A program made the position numbers and the translations under genes. Shown one piece after another: positions 1-11,575 of a stretch of 64,000 nucleotides of DNA. The notes below the pieces were generated by a model. It was not told the origin of the DNA. It saw nothing but the letters and a program-made list of their open reading frames with translations, and searched no databases. Every line of letters begins with the position of its first letter. The stretch's first letter is position 1. Source of the DNA: Lepraria neglecta (lineage: Eukaryota; Ascomycota; Lecanoromycetes; Lecanorales; Stereocaulaceae); contig CM065646.1 of assembly GCA_033220425.1 (NCBI GenBank), positions 4,161,501 through 4,225,500 of the forward strand, written 5' to 3'.

Positions 1-1816
1 CACGAATTCCTCAACAGGCAGCTCCGTCCACTCATCTCGCCACGCATCATAGAGGGCCGGACCAAGAAACATGTACTCTATGGCACAACCTTGGCTCACT
101 AGTTTGCGCAGGACGAATAATATTTCTCCGCCCTCGAGGTAAATAATCAAGTCTCCGTTCTGGACACCCTCTGCAACGCAGGCCCTTTCATCGAACTTAC
201 GTCTCGATTCAGAAGTGTTGCCTCCAGATCAAGTCTCTTTCGTGGACATATGGTCGCGTGTCTATACAGCCCAGAAGCCACAAATGCGTCAAAATCTTCC
301 TCTATGCCGAAATGTATGAAATCCTGGCTTAGATTATGAATATCCGGAAATGCCCCCAGTATAGTCCTTCCACCCTGCTAAGAGAGAAGCTGGATCAGGT
401 TCGTCCACATGCTCGACAACTCCAACCCCACTCGAGAGTAAGTTTGTTGATCTGGCTCAGATCTTGCCGCTTTGCACGTAGCTGGCGTGAGCCTCTGTTA
501 ATCAACGCCCGAGGCATCTAGTGGCGAAAATCTGTTGCCCAACTTGGCAAGTCGGGATTCCCGTTCAACCTGCACTCACAAATTTGAAGCGATCCTAGCT
601 CGACATCTCGGTTGATCAAGTATTTCACTAAGTCCTGATAGACTACGGAAACATACTTTTCGTAGTCTATTGGAAACTTCGCTGTGCGGTCACAGCCACA
701 GCCTCTTCCATCAGTTGAAGCCCAAGATGTGATGTCCATTGCCATACCAACATACGCATAAACCCTGTCCCGTGGGTTAGTTACCTCAAACAAAGTTCCG
801 TCCAGAAGCATTCTGAACCAGAATAGACCGCACTGAGTGCACAAATTATGCCAAGAATAAAGCATGTTTTCCGGCGATGCGGTAATCTTCACTACTCTCA
901 CAGCTAGCCTTTCGAACGGCTCGAACGGAACAGCTGCATCCGAGTGAGTCTGAAGTCCTCGCACTCGGCTGAATTGGTCGAGGAAGTTCGTGAACGTATT
1001 CTAGTCCTCCACAAAGCTTCCACAACGAACAACCAAATGTCTGGCCCCGAAAACTTCTTGACGTATCTAGGTCCTGCGGAATCACGGACAATGATAGAGC
1101 TGTTGTAGGGCATGATAGGACACTCGGAATTGACGGAGATATTCAGAACTGTGACTGGAATTCACAAGTTCTTCTTGGCAACGCTCCCAATCGAAAGTTC
1201 TGCGCAGGAATCGAAAGGCGTGGTACGTCAAGGGCGATTATGGCTCAGCCAGACCACTACATATTTTGACTTCTTGTAGATTTCCAATATGTGTCGCACA
1301 TGCTCTCCGTTCTCAACATCGTTATACTAACTGATGGGAAAGGGCATCGATCCAAAGGAAGCGGGGCTCATCATTTATTCAAAAGTGGTATAAAGCAGAA
1401 GCCAGGTTCGCAGAGAGTCCAACGAGGATATCTCCACAATGAAGAGGGTGCGTGAAGATATGGTTGTCGCCCCAGAAATAAGACAAAGCTGTATACTCAA
1501 CAAATGCACCATACTCATGCACCCCAAGGCCTTCCCCAAACTCCTTAGAAGAGACTATGTCAGCGGTCAGCAACCCACATCTTAAAGGATCCTGCAAAGA
1601 TCCTGGTTCCAGGCGGATCAGTCTCGTTTGCCATGGGTAGATAGACTTGTAAATGTGACTAGCTGCTTCATGCGGCTGCAGGACAGGCTGCGAGCCTGTG
1701 TGTTGTGCTGCGGCGTTATAGTCGTCAACACTGCTCTCCAAGGATGTGAGTTTCTCTTCTTTCAGCCAGCAATCAGGACCGCAACTCATCACTGAAGTCA
1801 GACCCCTCTTTAGCAA
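1..1816 (-). pseudogene. Decayed HET-domain (heterokaryon incompatibility) gene
   Basis: On the minus strand, pieces of a HET protein appear in the correct order but in changing frames. The N-terminal part (1379-1816) has YPWQTRLIRLEPG and YTALSYFWGD. It reaches a stop, and the expected RFLWIDAL piece (about 1338-1370) lies in another frame. The 'CINQ' motif is degraded to SHQ and followed by TAA. KKSKYVVVWL (about 1250-1290) is in a further frame. The domain end NPRDRVYAYVG and LPSWATDF are at 518-964. A C-terminal GDLIIYLEGGE segment lies at about 120-180, so the gene reaches or passes the left edge. HET proteins trigger non-self recognition cell death when hyphae fuse. Introns cannot explain the frame changes inside core motifs, so this is very probably a pseudogene. 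Confidence 0.8.
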
Positions 1817-2378
1817 TTATTCTCGCTCGATGGGTTTAGTAGGCCGTAATGGACAGCGCGTAAGAGCTGTGTAGCCAGTACGTGCTGCTCGGAGGCTCTG
1901 CATATCTCGATGTAGTAGAGATGAAAGGTGAAGAAGCTGGTGTGATTTTTTACACGTGCAAGCCACGAGCGACGCCGAGGGCGCTAAATTCGTGATAAAG
2001 TTTGGGGGCCGGAGATTGGTCGTTGAGTAAGTCAAACCACACCTGTTTGCTTTCCTTTTACCTGCTGAACATACTCTTTGCGTCTTGCTGGAACCTTCTA
2101 GGAATGCCGAAGCTGTGACTACAGCTACAAAGAAAGTCGCGAACATTGATATCTCAAGTTCCCCATTGCACGCTCCTTCCACACCTGCCTCACACGGAGG
2201 CCCCACCGCGCCTTCCTCAACGCAGTCCACCCCTCGATCAGTGAAACCGAGGAGCGATATCAACAAGCAGATCTATCAATTCGCCCTTGGGTACCCTCAG
2301 ACACCTCCTGAAACAAGCCCGGTCCTTGAATACGGCAGATCTGAGCTGCAGACCGGGTTGTCTGGCGTGGGAGAAAAG

Positions 2379-4729
2379 ATGGGAGGCTTCATATTCAAAT
2401 GGTGCGTGTAGGAAGCGTTATTTTGGCTTCGGTGAGATGGAGAGCTTTACAGGGGCTTGTCAAGACCGTTATGCCCGGGGTCAAGCGCAGCCTCCCAAAG
2501 CTTGCTCTGTAGAAGCGCCTACTTTCGTAGCTTGCTAACGCCTGTTTCTTCAACCTAGGGAGCACCGTGCAAGCGAGGTCTACGTGACGGGCACTTTTGA
2601 CGATTGGGCGAAAAGCGTGAAGCTGGAAAAGAAGGGAGACTACTTTGAGAAGCTTGTGGAGTTGCCCCTATCTAAAGAGAAGATATACTACAAGGTGCGT
2701 TCATTCACGGCTTCACAAGTAGAATCACCACCTGCTGGTTATCTTCAAACCAAGGTGAAGTATCAAGGCTGTATCAGCATTTCTTTGGCCATGTCAAAGG
2801 CTGCACATGCTGCACGCTCTTTGGTTTCGTCTATTCTTTCCCGGCTTTAAGCTTATGCTGCAAGCGCGACCCGGCGGCTGGTGTTACACCGAAGGCGAGC
2901 GAGGCAATTACTGACACCCCACCCAACTTCCTCTCATCATTTACAGCAGACCTTTTTGGTCATATGGCTTGCAAAGAAATAAGCTCGATTTATTTTCTGC
3001 AGAGCAAAGCTTGTTCTCATTCACCTATCTTCGAATACTGAGACTGACCATCAACTTTTCCCAGTTTGTCGTTGATGATACTTGGACCACAGACCACACT
3101 GCCCCTCAAGAAACTGACTCAGGAAATAACGTGAATAACGTGCTTCTGCCAGAAGACATCACTGGACCCCATTCATCTTCGAGTTTCGCAGCTGCAGGTA
3201 TCATGTCCGGTGTAACACCTCAATCTACTACGGCAGGCTTGGCGGGCAATGTGCCGAAAGAGTCAGAACGCGACCTGCCAGGCGATATGCCAGGGACCCT
3301 CCCGGAAACGCCATTCCATGATGCATCGGAGTTCAGCGTTGATCCCATACCAGCAACTTTTGGTATGGGGAATCCCGTTCAACTTGCACCTGGCGAGAAG
3401 GTGCCTCACCCCAACACCTTAACTTCCAATACTGTTCAGTCAACCGTTCGTGATGATCCCTCGCTCGCAAAGAGTACAGGAGACTTCGAGCAGACATTTG
3501 GTGTAGCCCCTCTTCCTGCAACAGCCGGTACCGGAAACCCTATCTCGTTGAAACCTGGTGAGAAGGTACCTCATCCAAGCACTTTCACTGGTAACACCAT
3601 AAACACGAACGTGACAACCGACCAAGCATCATATGAGAACAACACAGGTGCACCCCAGCTACCAGGTGTTGTGACCCCAGACAAGGAGCGTGCAGCGAAG
3701 GGCGGAATGTTCGATATGCCAGGCATTACAGGGAACATGATCCCAGAATCTAGCCTATCAATGGGCGGGACAGCTAAGTCAGAGCCCGATCCAGGTGTTA
3801 CGATCCAGTCTGCCGGAGCAAATAGCACCACTGCAGCACTAGCGGGCCAGGTACCCTTAGAGCCAAGAGGCGTTCCTGAAGTCGTTCAAGAGAGCCAACA
3901 TGAGGCTGGTGTAGGGCCAGAGGCTAGTGGCGATCGAGAAGCAGTTAGGGAGAAGACGGCTATGGAGAAAGAGCTGGAGAGCAAAGTCCCTGAGGAGCCA
4001 GCTACTTCCGAGGGTACTGGTGGTAAAGCTGTCGGTATGGCAGCAGGAGGCGCTGCAGTCGGCGGTGTAGCTGCTACAACATATTCTCATGGACTTCCAT
4101 CGTCTGTGCAACGGTCAATTGGGGAAATGAACAAGGGCTCAGCTATCGCTCCAGCGGTTCCAGACGTCGTTCAAGAATCGATCACCGAGTCCCACGTATC
4201 ACCCGAGGCAGCAGGTGACAAGACTATGGTTAGAGAGAAGAGTGTTATGGAGCAACAGCTGTTGAAGGAAGTCCCAAGGGAAGACGATGTGGGAGCGCCA
4301 GCACCATCTTCAAGCGCTGCCTTGGCCGAGACTGCTCCAGCCCCGACTGGCTCTGAGAATGCACCACCACCCATTTCCAAAGACTCTGCTCCCGTCACTA
4401 CTGCTGCAGCACCTGCTCAAACACCTGCAACTGGAAACGCAATGAAGCAAGCTATACAGAACCAGCCCGATTCCCGAGACATCTCACCTATGTCTAGACC
4501 TATCGATCCCGCTCAGAATCAACCCTCTGTTACAACAGGTGTGGGCGCAAGCTCCACTCCAGCGACCTCGCAACCCCAAGCGTCGACGCCGTCCAAGGCT
4601 CCTGCTGCAGCGAAACCAAGCCCTGCATCAACCAGCTCTGCTGCTGCTTCTACGGACAAGAAGTCTAAGCGTTCGAGTGGGTTTTTCGGCAAGTTGAAAG
4701 CTAAGTTCAGCGACAAGGATAAGAAATAG
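2379..4729 (+). CDS. CBM48/AMPK glycogen-binding-like protein of the CRP1/MDG1 family
   Basis: Three exons, 2379-2401, 2559-2694 and 3065-4729, encode about 607 aa. The joined N-terminus MGGFIFKW-EHRASEVYVTGTFDDW continues through KIYYK-FVVDDTWTTDH. This is the E-set/CBM48 fold of yeast Crp1 and Mdg1, known respectively for cruciform DNA binding and a link to pheromone signalling. Intron 1 (157 bp) has a CTAAC branch site. Intron 2 is long (370 bp), but the join restores a conserved strand. The start is the only in-frame ATG before the domain. The remaining ~500 residues are low-complexity and probably disordered. They contain two copies of a roughly 39-residue unit (PATxGxGNPxxLxPGEKVPHP) and two copies of a PxVVQES...VREKxxMExxL unit. 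The basic C-terminus is FFGKLKAKFSDKDKK. The exact biochemical role is not shown by the sequence. Confidence 0.87.
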
Positions 4730-5117
4730 GTGGAAAGGCGGTATGGATGCACAGGCGGTAATTCATGGACCATGGATAGGGCGGGGGACGAAGCGAGCAT
4801 TTGAACTCCATTCAAGGATCGGGGCTGGTTAATGCATTTTATGTGATACCTCTGTCGTTCTAGCTCTGCTATAGCTATCTGTTTCTCTGTCAATTCTAGC
4901 TCGCTCTGGATCACGAATAGCCTTATTTAGGATCGAAGCCATAGCCATCACTTAATACTTAATGTCCCATATGTGATTGCTTGTAGATCGCTAAACTAGG
5001 GATGCTTTTCTTGTCATAAACCAAAAGTATCAAAGTGCACCAGCGCCAAGCCTTTTATATCCAACCTCTGAGTCTCGGAACCCCAAACACTTTATTCTGC
5101 AATCACATCGAATAACG
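4730..5117. other. Intergenic, no gene seen
   Basis: Spacer between two co-oriented genes. It holds the 3' region of the CBM48 gene and presumably the promoter of the SPF27 gene. No convincing ORF or RNA structure seen. Confidence 0.6.
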
Positions 5118-5808
5118 ATGCCCCTAATAACAGCCTACCACGATTCGCTCCCATGTAATTCCCCCTCCCCATTCCCCTCCCCATCCCCCCGTCCCCTTCA
5201 CCCACCTCCCGTACTAACAAAACACAGACATCGACCGCCCTCCCACCCCCACGTCCACCTCAACCGCACACGCCCTAATCCGCTCCTCCCTGTCCCCAGA
5301 TACCTCCTCGAAAACACACCCCCTCCTCCCCGAACCCCCAGACATCTCCCACTCCCCCCTAATCCAATCCGAGCTCTCGCGCATCGCCTCGAAAACCCCA
5401 CTCACAGGAATCGACCTATCCCGCTACGAAGCCACCCCCTCCCTAGACGCAGACACCGACCCAGCACAAGCGAGAGAAACGCTAAAGGCAGCATACACGA
5501 ATGCCTCTTATTTGACATTGAGGTTACAAGCGCTGGAATTGCTGGAGAAATTCGGGAAGAATGCGTGGTTGGTGGGGAATAGTCAGTTAGAGGATATCTT
5601 ACGGGATATGGAGAAAGAATTAGTAGAGACGAGGGGGAGGGTGGAGGGTGTGAACAGGGAGAGGAAAGGTGCGCAGGAGGGGGCCAGGGGAGCGTTGGAA
5701 GGCGCGGAGGGAGCGTGGAGGAGGGGAGTGGGGGAGTTAGTTGAGGTTGGTGTTGCGGTGCAGGGGGTTGAGGGGGAGTATAGGGAGGAGTTACGGAGAA
5801 GGGGATGA
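5118..5808 (+). CDS. Pre-mRNA-splicing factor SPF27 (BCAS2/Cwf7 family)
   Basis: Two exons, 5118-5154 and 5228-5808, give 205 aa. The first exon encodes MPLITAYHDSLP. The 73-bp intron has GTAATT, a CTAAC branch site and CAG, and splicing restores the family signature LPYID. Conserved SPF27 segments follow: GIDLSRYE, LTLRLQALELLEKFGKNAWL and VGNSQLEDILRDMEKEL. A Glu/Arg-rich coiled-coil tail ends in a WRRGVGELVEVGVA-like helix. SPF27 is a core subunit of the Prp19/NineTeen complex that activates the spliceosome in the nucleus. The length is normal for fungi. The first half of exon 2 is extremely C-rich and the end very G-rich, so the reading frame is easily missed. Confidence 0.9.
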
Positions 5809-6478
5809 AGGGCAGTTACAACATGTGGTGGATTTTTCAGGCTGTTGCTATCTGTCGCTGCGTGAGCTTCAGCAACGGGTCAGTGATTGGGGATGAAGTG
5901 GGGAAAGACTCGAGAGCGAGCTACGATGGCCTAGAGCTTGCGAGAACTTCTGTGGTCCGGGAACAACATAAGGGAGTCAGGCTTCGAGGAATGTCACCAG
6001 GTGGCCAGAACGAGTCTTATAAGAAATTTCCCCAATTTCATAGACGCCGACTCCCAATATCTATATGTTCTCTCTTAAGGGCTCTGTCTATGTATCCTTC
6101 TCTGACCCACAACAAAGTGCCCTTTGCTAGACATAAAGCGTGAAGCGTCGTCTTGTTACCGGACGGCTAAGCGAATGATCAAATAATCAAACAAACAATT
6201 CAGCCTCGTCTGTCCCTCAATACATTTGGAAAAGCGTACAATGCATACCAACGAGATATGCAACTTGTCAAGTAGCTCATCCTTGTGACTCCCCGCCAAT
6301 GCCGACACCTCAGTCTCCAGTCTGTTTAATGCTAGATCTTCCTCTGATCATACGTTATACGGCCCGAGAATGCCGAATTCCTCGAAATTGCCCCACTGGG
6401 CTCTTTGGAGGTCGTCAAGGTCGTTTGTGCGGTGGCTTGTATGTCTCAGTATGGAACAGCTTCCTAAAGCGCCCAGAG
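5809..6478. other. Intergenic, no gene seen
   Basis: Between the SPF27 gene and the 3' end of the decayed DUF3176 gene. Short open frames show no recognisable domain. Confidence 0.5.
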
Positions 6479-8733
6479 CTAGATTTTGGCGTGTCGGCTG
6501 GACCCAATGGCAAATAGACAAGATAGAACTTGTCGTTGTCGTCCTTTCTCAACTGCACTTTTGTTTTTTCTGCTGCTGTCTCCATTTGCCGTCCGTAAAG
6601 CAAATGATGAGACCTCATAGTCGGGATTGCTGAGACCGTGGAAGAGAGTTGCTAGGCTACTCGACTTCCACGCTATCATGGGATTCTTGCTACTCGACAT
6701 AATGGCGACGATGACGAGCAGGCACGAAGAAAGGACTAGTAGCACCAGTAGTATCATCCACGGCCAATTGACGAAGACACGGACTTCCAATTGGTGAGCT
6801 TTTCCCTGAATATAGCTTGATGACATACCCCGCATAGCATCAGTCATACGCTCGGCCACGTTGCTCATGACGCCACCAAGGTCGTCAGCGAGCCACAATA
6901 CCTGGGCAATAATACCCAGAAATTCAAGCTGACCATCTGAGGTCCCATTAAAATATGTCATAGAAGATGTCTGCAAAAGATCGCTGAGAAAGACTGAAAG
7001 CAGGTCAGCAGCATCTCGGTCGACATAGAAGGTGGAGGTTCCCTCTGGTGCTGTGCCATTCCCGGCCACTGAAGGATCGAGAACGTAGCCGCCAGTTTCC
7101 GTTGTAGAGGCCACTTTGGTTGTGCCAAGTCGAAACAATCTTGATGCATAACCCCATTAAGAATTTAAGTACTCAGTGTTTGAACACAAAAATACAAAGC
7201 GCAGCCAGTGATGTTAGGCAATATATCTTCTCGGGGCGAGCTAGTAGGTGCGCTGCTGTTGGACACAGCGCGACCGAAAGCAAGAAACGGATTCACAACA
7301 CCTGGGAATTTTTGGGGATTCCCAGTCGTTACACTCATATTCTGGGAAATTTGACCTCCAGGGCTTGAAAAGCTAAAGCCACTCGCGTTCAACGTCATGT
7401 TCAGATTTGTATCATAAATCGCCGATAGCCGCCCCGGGTAGTCGGCCTCTATCGATAGTATTGCATCTAGGTGGTCATGTATCCATTCTAGATCAGTGAC
7501 TAGTATATTGTAGTGACAAGTCGTATTGAATTGTACAGATTCGGTACCGTTGTGGAGAGCAGGGCAGTTAAAATCTCTTGGCATAGTCGAATTCCCGCCG
7601 TAGCAAAGCTCATCAATTGCAAATACTGGTGTGATTTTCGCAGTAAGGTCTCCGCATGTGCTACAGAAGGCAAGAGTTGTAAAAGGCTCAAAGGTGCAGT
7701 TGCCAGTGGCGCAATTGTTCTCGATCGTCGAAGTCGTGGCGCCCAGAGTGAGTAGGGCATTATATATCCCAGCTTGCATACTCGTCGGCAAGCCAGCCGC
7801 TACTCAAGATCAGCTAAAAGTCCCTGAAAATCGGGTGCAGATGACTACGAGCTAGCATGAGCTGATAGACAGGGCGAAACATGTTGAAAAGCCTTCACTA
7901 ATGTTTGATGAGCTCGAGTGAGAAATGAATGGCTGATATACCGCGTACAAGCCACCAATTGAATTTGTTTTCGAAGTACCCATTGACCCAATCGAGAAGA
8001 CCACTGCTCCAATCATTGTAATCTGCTCCGTCAAGGGGAATTGACCAGATCTGAGTTCGCGGAACGCTCGGGCTAGCGACTCCAAGTCGCAAGGTTCGAC
8101 CATAAGGGTAGCTCAGAACTTGCTGAGTAAAGGGATCCACTGCCAGAGAAGCGTTAATAACCAGCGACCCAGCCAAGGCAATGAGGGCACGGGACTTGAT
8201 ACGAAAAAGTAAGGTCAGGGTTCCGAAGGGACCTCAGCTTGCTTCATTAATGCTATAGAAGTCGACGAACTTCCTGATTTGCGGCGAAATAACAGCCACT
8301 TGGACTGACCCATGCATTGGAGTACCGCTAGTAACATGGAGCTCTGAGCGCGAGAATTAGCCAGAAATTAGCAAGAAAAACTCGACCCAAATCTAATAAA
8401 AGCATTCTGATGTTAAGCTCATTCTGGGACATACTTTGGCTATCGTAGCAAGGGACGGACACCATGGCGTTCAGAGTGATGCTGTAAGGCCAATTTGGTA
8501 GCGGTTGGCCATCGTACATCGCAAGACCGACTATAATGGTGGTGGTAATCCCTAAGCTCAACATGATGCCCGCTATCTCCCATAGCCACCAATCCCAGAG
8601 TCGAGACTTTCGTCCATGTGCTATATCCTGCATCTCTCCAGATCCCTCTGGTATTTCGACCACCTCGCCTGCGAGGGCCTTTTGCTCTTCAGCACCATTT
8701 TCATGTAGTAGTCTTTCGGTAGCGATCCCCATA
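6479..8733 (-). pseudogene. Disrupted DUF3176-family membrane protein gene
   Basis: DUF3176 is a fungal multi-pass membrane family of unknown function. Conserved blocks appear in order on the minus strand: WWLWEIAGIMLSLG with PLPNWPYSITLNA (about 8445-8630), SMLLAVLQCMGQSKW (about 8290-8345), RKFVDFYSINEAS then stop then GPFGTLTLLFRIKSRALIA (about 8170-8270), CATGNCTFEPFTTLAFCS (about 7660-7720), and the last membrane helix WPWMILLVLLVLSSCLLVIV with the WKSSSLATLFHGL tail (about 6625-6770). Lesions: a frame change after QSKWLLF, an in-frame TGA where the family has ASRGP (a CGA-to-TGA change fits), a TAA after QTLST, and a frame change in the following ILNGVMHQ..STWHNQS segment. The best start is the ATG at 8733; an apparent earlier start is only GTG. 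Confidence 0.75.
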
Positions 8734-9656
8734 TCGTCCACGTCCACTGCTCTATCTAAGCCGGAGGCTGCGGGAAGCGCATTGTCTTCGGTGGACGGTG
8801 GTTTTGGGCTTTGGTGGCTGGAGTCTGGCAGTCAGCGTTGGAAGAAGCGGTAGCCATGGAAGTGAGCAGACAACAAGCAGACGGCACAGGATGAAGCACA
8901 ATACAATTTCGAGAGATCGAGGCAACTGGAGAGGATCAAGGGAGTACCCCGCTTTTGCAGGACAATGGTCGAGATTTCGTAGCCTTGTCTGAAGACGCTA
9001 ATTAAGCCACCTGCAGCTACCTTCGGACCCATCCTCTATCGGGAGAATCAATATGCAGGAAAATGCACAGTTATCGGGCTCCTGACAACCAACCAAAAAA
9101 GGCAGGCCAAGAAGATTGTACGTTCTCATTGAGGTTTTCTGACTAAGCTGCGGAGATTTAGTGGCTCGAGGCGAGGAGGCTGACAATTCATTGTACTATC
9201 AAGAGTGTTAGAGATTTTTGCCCAAAAGGCTGTTACTGCCTTCTGGTGGCCTGAGCTGTCATTTTTCACGCGAAAGTGGACGCCTTCAATCTCAGCCGAA
9301 ATATCGGATGGCCAATCACATCTCCCAGTGCCTTCGAACAATCACATGTTATACTGCAGTCCTGCTCGCCTACTGGAAACAGGCAACCAGACAGTGGCTC
9401 TTCACTTGAAGAGGGAAGAACTGAAAACCATGCTGAATCAGACAGGATCCATAGCTCATTTGTTTGTTGTTAGTCGGTAGCTTCGGCATTTACCTTATCG
9501 AGTCGATGAGGATGGCTTAAAGAGGATAGGATGTCAATGCCGAGCCAGTTGTCCGTGCTTCGAAAAGATCACGCAAGTTTCACAGCCCCAAGCAGTCAGT
9601 TGGGAGCCCATCTGAGGGCTGATGGGCCTCTTGACTATATTGTTCATCTTGCCTGT
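8734..9656. other. Intergenic, no gene seen
   Basis: Only short unconserved open frames on both strands. No domain, tRNA or clear repeat recognised. Confidence 0.45.
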
Positions 9657-10125
9657 CTAGCTGCCTCGATTTGGTTGGATGCTCTCAGGGTCTATGAAAG
9701 GGGCTTGTTTGCATCCGGAAAAGGAAGGCTTCCAGAAGGCGCCTAGAAGCTTCTCGATGGCCTTCCCCACAGCGTCCGTGCGCAAACGAGCTGGCCCCCA
9801 AGGATTACCTGCATCTTCAACGGCATCAGCGATATTGACAGCACCACCCATCTGGTACCAGTCAATCTTCTTGATTCCTTGAGGCCGTCCCTTCTATTGT
9901 CAATTATGTAAAATAATGGGGCCAACGCCGGAGAAGACCCTCGTAAGGCCTTCTCTGAGTGGCTAACTCGTAGCTGATTCATGCATACCTTAAACTCTGA
10001 AACGGCTTGATAAAGTAAACAGCGTCATACCGTAGAGCACAATAGGCTGCGACTGCTGTCTGGAGAAGGTAGTTCTGCAGATCTGTGAACAAAACTACGT
10101 CGATTGGCGTCTTGCTGCGTTGATC
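9657..10125 (-). pseudogene. Unrecognised two-exon coding-like fragment
   Basis: The minus strand reads well as protein across a likely intron. The first exon (about 9992-10122) encodes KTPIDVVLFTDLQNYLLQ followed by AYCALRYDAVYFIKPFQSLR. An intron with GTATGC follows, ending CAATAG near 9897. The second exon encodes PQGIKKIDWYQMGGAV, AVEDAGNPWGP and TDAVGKAIEKLLGAF. No in-frame ATG precedes the first exon, because a TAG lies shortly upstream. I do not recognise the family. It is either the decayed remnant of a gene or an unusual small gene with another exon. Confidence 0.4.
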
Positions 10126-10384
10126 ATCACTACTTCTTTTTGACCCCTACCAATGACTCTGACCCCTCCTCATAGCAAAAACAACTTTCCATCATCAACC
10201 ACCACTCCTTAGTAGTACAACGCTCCTTCCTACTTCCACCTAGCTAATTGCGACTCTCGAACATCACGGTCCTTTTACCTAAACTACTTTAATTCTTCCA
10301 CACTTACCTCGCAACATCCTGAATTCAACGCCAGCTACATCCCATCTCCAACCCTTGGCACACCACCACCTACACCCCACCACA
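10126..10384 (+). promoter_or_regulatory. Pyrimidine-rich leader/promoter of the PKA regulatory gene
   Basis: A C/T-rich stretch with many CTTCC and CACC runs precedes the ATG at 10385, as is common just upstream of start codons in ascomycetes. No exon for a dimerisation/docking domain is visible in it. Confidence 0.5.
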
Positions 10385-11575
10385 ATGGCTGAGTCCACCT
10401 TCCCAGGCGCCAGCAATCCCTTCGGCGGCGGCGGCAGCTTTAATCCAGGCCGCTCAGGCAGCATGCAAAATGTGCACGAAGAAGACGAAAACGACACCAT
10501 CACCTCCCCCACCAATACCGCCTCCGCTACTGCCCCATCTTCAGGCTCACCCTTCGGCCAATCCTCAAACTTCAGCTTCTCCACCCCTTTAGGCTCAGGT
10601 CTACCCTCCGCCTTTCAATCTCCTGGCGCAGAAGATCAAGGGTTTCCAAATAATTACAACATGATGCGCCGCACCTCCGTCTCCGCCGAATCGCTCACCC
10701 CCTCCTCGCATCAAGATAGTAATTGGAAGCCACCGTACCATCAAAAAACACCCGACCAATTAGACCGCCTACGCAAATCGGTATCAAATAACTTCCTCTT
10801 CAGCCACCTCGACGACGACTCGGCCAATCTCGTCCTCGGTGCCCTGGTCGAGAAGCCTATCCCTGCAAAAGACATAAAGGTCATCACGCAAGGAGATGCA
10901 GGCGACTACTTCTACGTCGTAGAGCGTGGTGTCTTTGATATCTACGTCAATCCCTCCGGTCACGTCCTCCCGGGTCCTCAAGGAATGGGCAATAAAGTAA
11001 ACACCATTGGTCCGGGTGGTAGCTTTGGCGAGTTAGCATTAATGTACAACGCCCCTCGTGCCGCTACAGTCGTCAGCACAGAGAAAGATTCTACACTATG
11101 GGCCTTAGACCGTGTAACATTCCGCCGAATCCTTATGGACAGCGCCTTTCAACGCCGCCGCATGTACGAGTCCTTCCTCGAAGAAGTTCCCCTCCTCTCC
11201 TCCCTCACGTTATACGAACGCTCCAAAATCGCCGACGCCCTCGACACTAAGAAGTTCGCCCCAGGCGAGACAATCATCCGCGAAGACGACCCGGGAGAAG
11301 CCTTCTTCCTTCTCGAATCCGGCGAAGCGGAGGTGTTTAAGACTGAATCTGGGGATAAGGTTCTCAAGGAGTATGCGAAGGGTGATTATTTCGGTGAACT
11401 GGCGTTGCTGGATGATAAGCCGAGAGCGGCGAGCGTGGTAGCTAAGAAAGATGCGGGCGAGTGCAAGGTGGCATATTTGGGGAAACAGGGGTTCCAGAGA
11501 CTGTTGGGGCCGGTGGAGGGGATCATGCGGAGAAACGATTATAGTGGTGTGAGTAAGGAGGGAAGTGGGAGCTGA
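10385..11575 (+). CDS. cAMP-dependent protein kinase regulatory subunit
   Basis: Single exon of 396 aa. It has two cyclic-nucleotide-binding domains, at about residues 145-260 and 265-385. Each carries a phosphate-binding cassette: FGELALMYNAPRAATV and FGELALLDDKPRAASV. The inhibitor site RRTSV lies at about residue 97 and has Ser at the phospho-acceptor position, so it is a type II-like substrate site. The protein holds the PKA catalytic subunit inactive until cAMP binds. The ATG at 10385 sits in CACAATGG; an in-frame TTG at 10355 is not a plausible start. The N-terminal ~90 residues are low complexity (AESTFPGASNPFGGGG...). I do not see the RII-type dimerisation/docking helices usually found at the N-terminus, nor an upstream exon for them. 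Confidence 0.93.
   Translation: MAESTFPGASNPFGGGGSFNPGRSGSMQNVHEEDENDTITSPTNTASATAPSSGSPFGQSSNFSFSTPLGSGLPSAFQSPGAEDQGFPNNYNMMRRTSVSAESLTPSSHQDSNWKPPYHQKTPDQLDRLRKSVSNNFLFSHLDDDSANLVLGALVEKPIPAKDIKVITQGDAGDYFYVVERGVFDIYVNPSGHVLPGPQGMGNKVNTIGPGGSFGELALMYNAPRAATVVSTEKDSTLWALDRVTFRRILMDSAFQRRRMYESFLEEVPLLSSLTLYERSKIADALDTKKFAPGETIIREDDPGEAFFLLESGEAEVFKTESGDKVLKEYAKGDYFGELALLDDKPRAASVVAKKDAGECKVAYLGKQGFQRLLGPVEGIMRRNDYSGVSKEGSGS

Noticed and set aside
5118-5582. 154-codon Pro/Arg-rich open frame starting at the SPF27 ATG
   Set aside because: It reads through the intron in a C-rich region. The spliced frame matches SPF27 and this one matches nothing.
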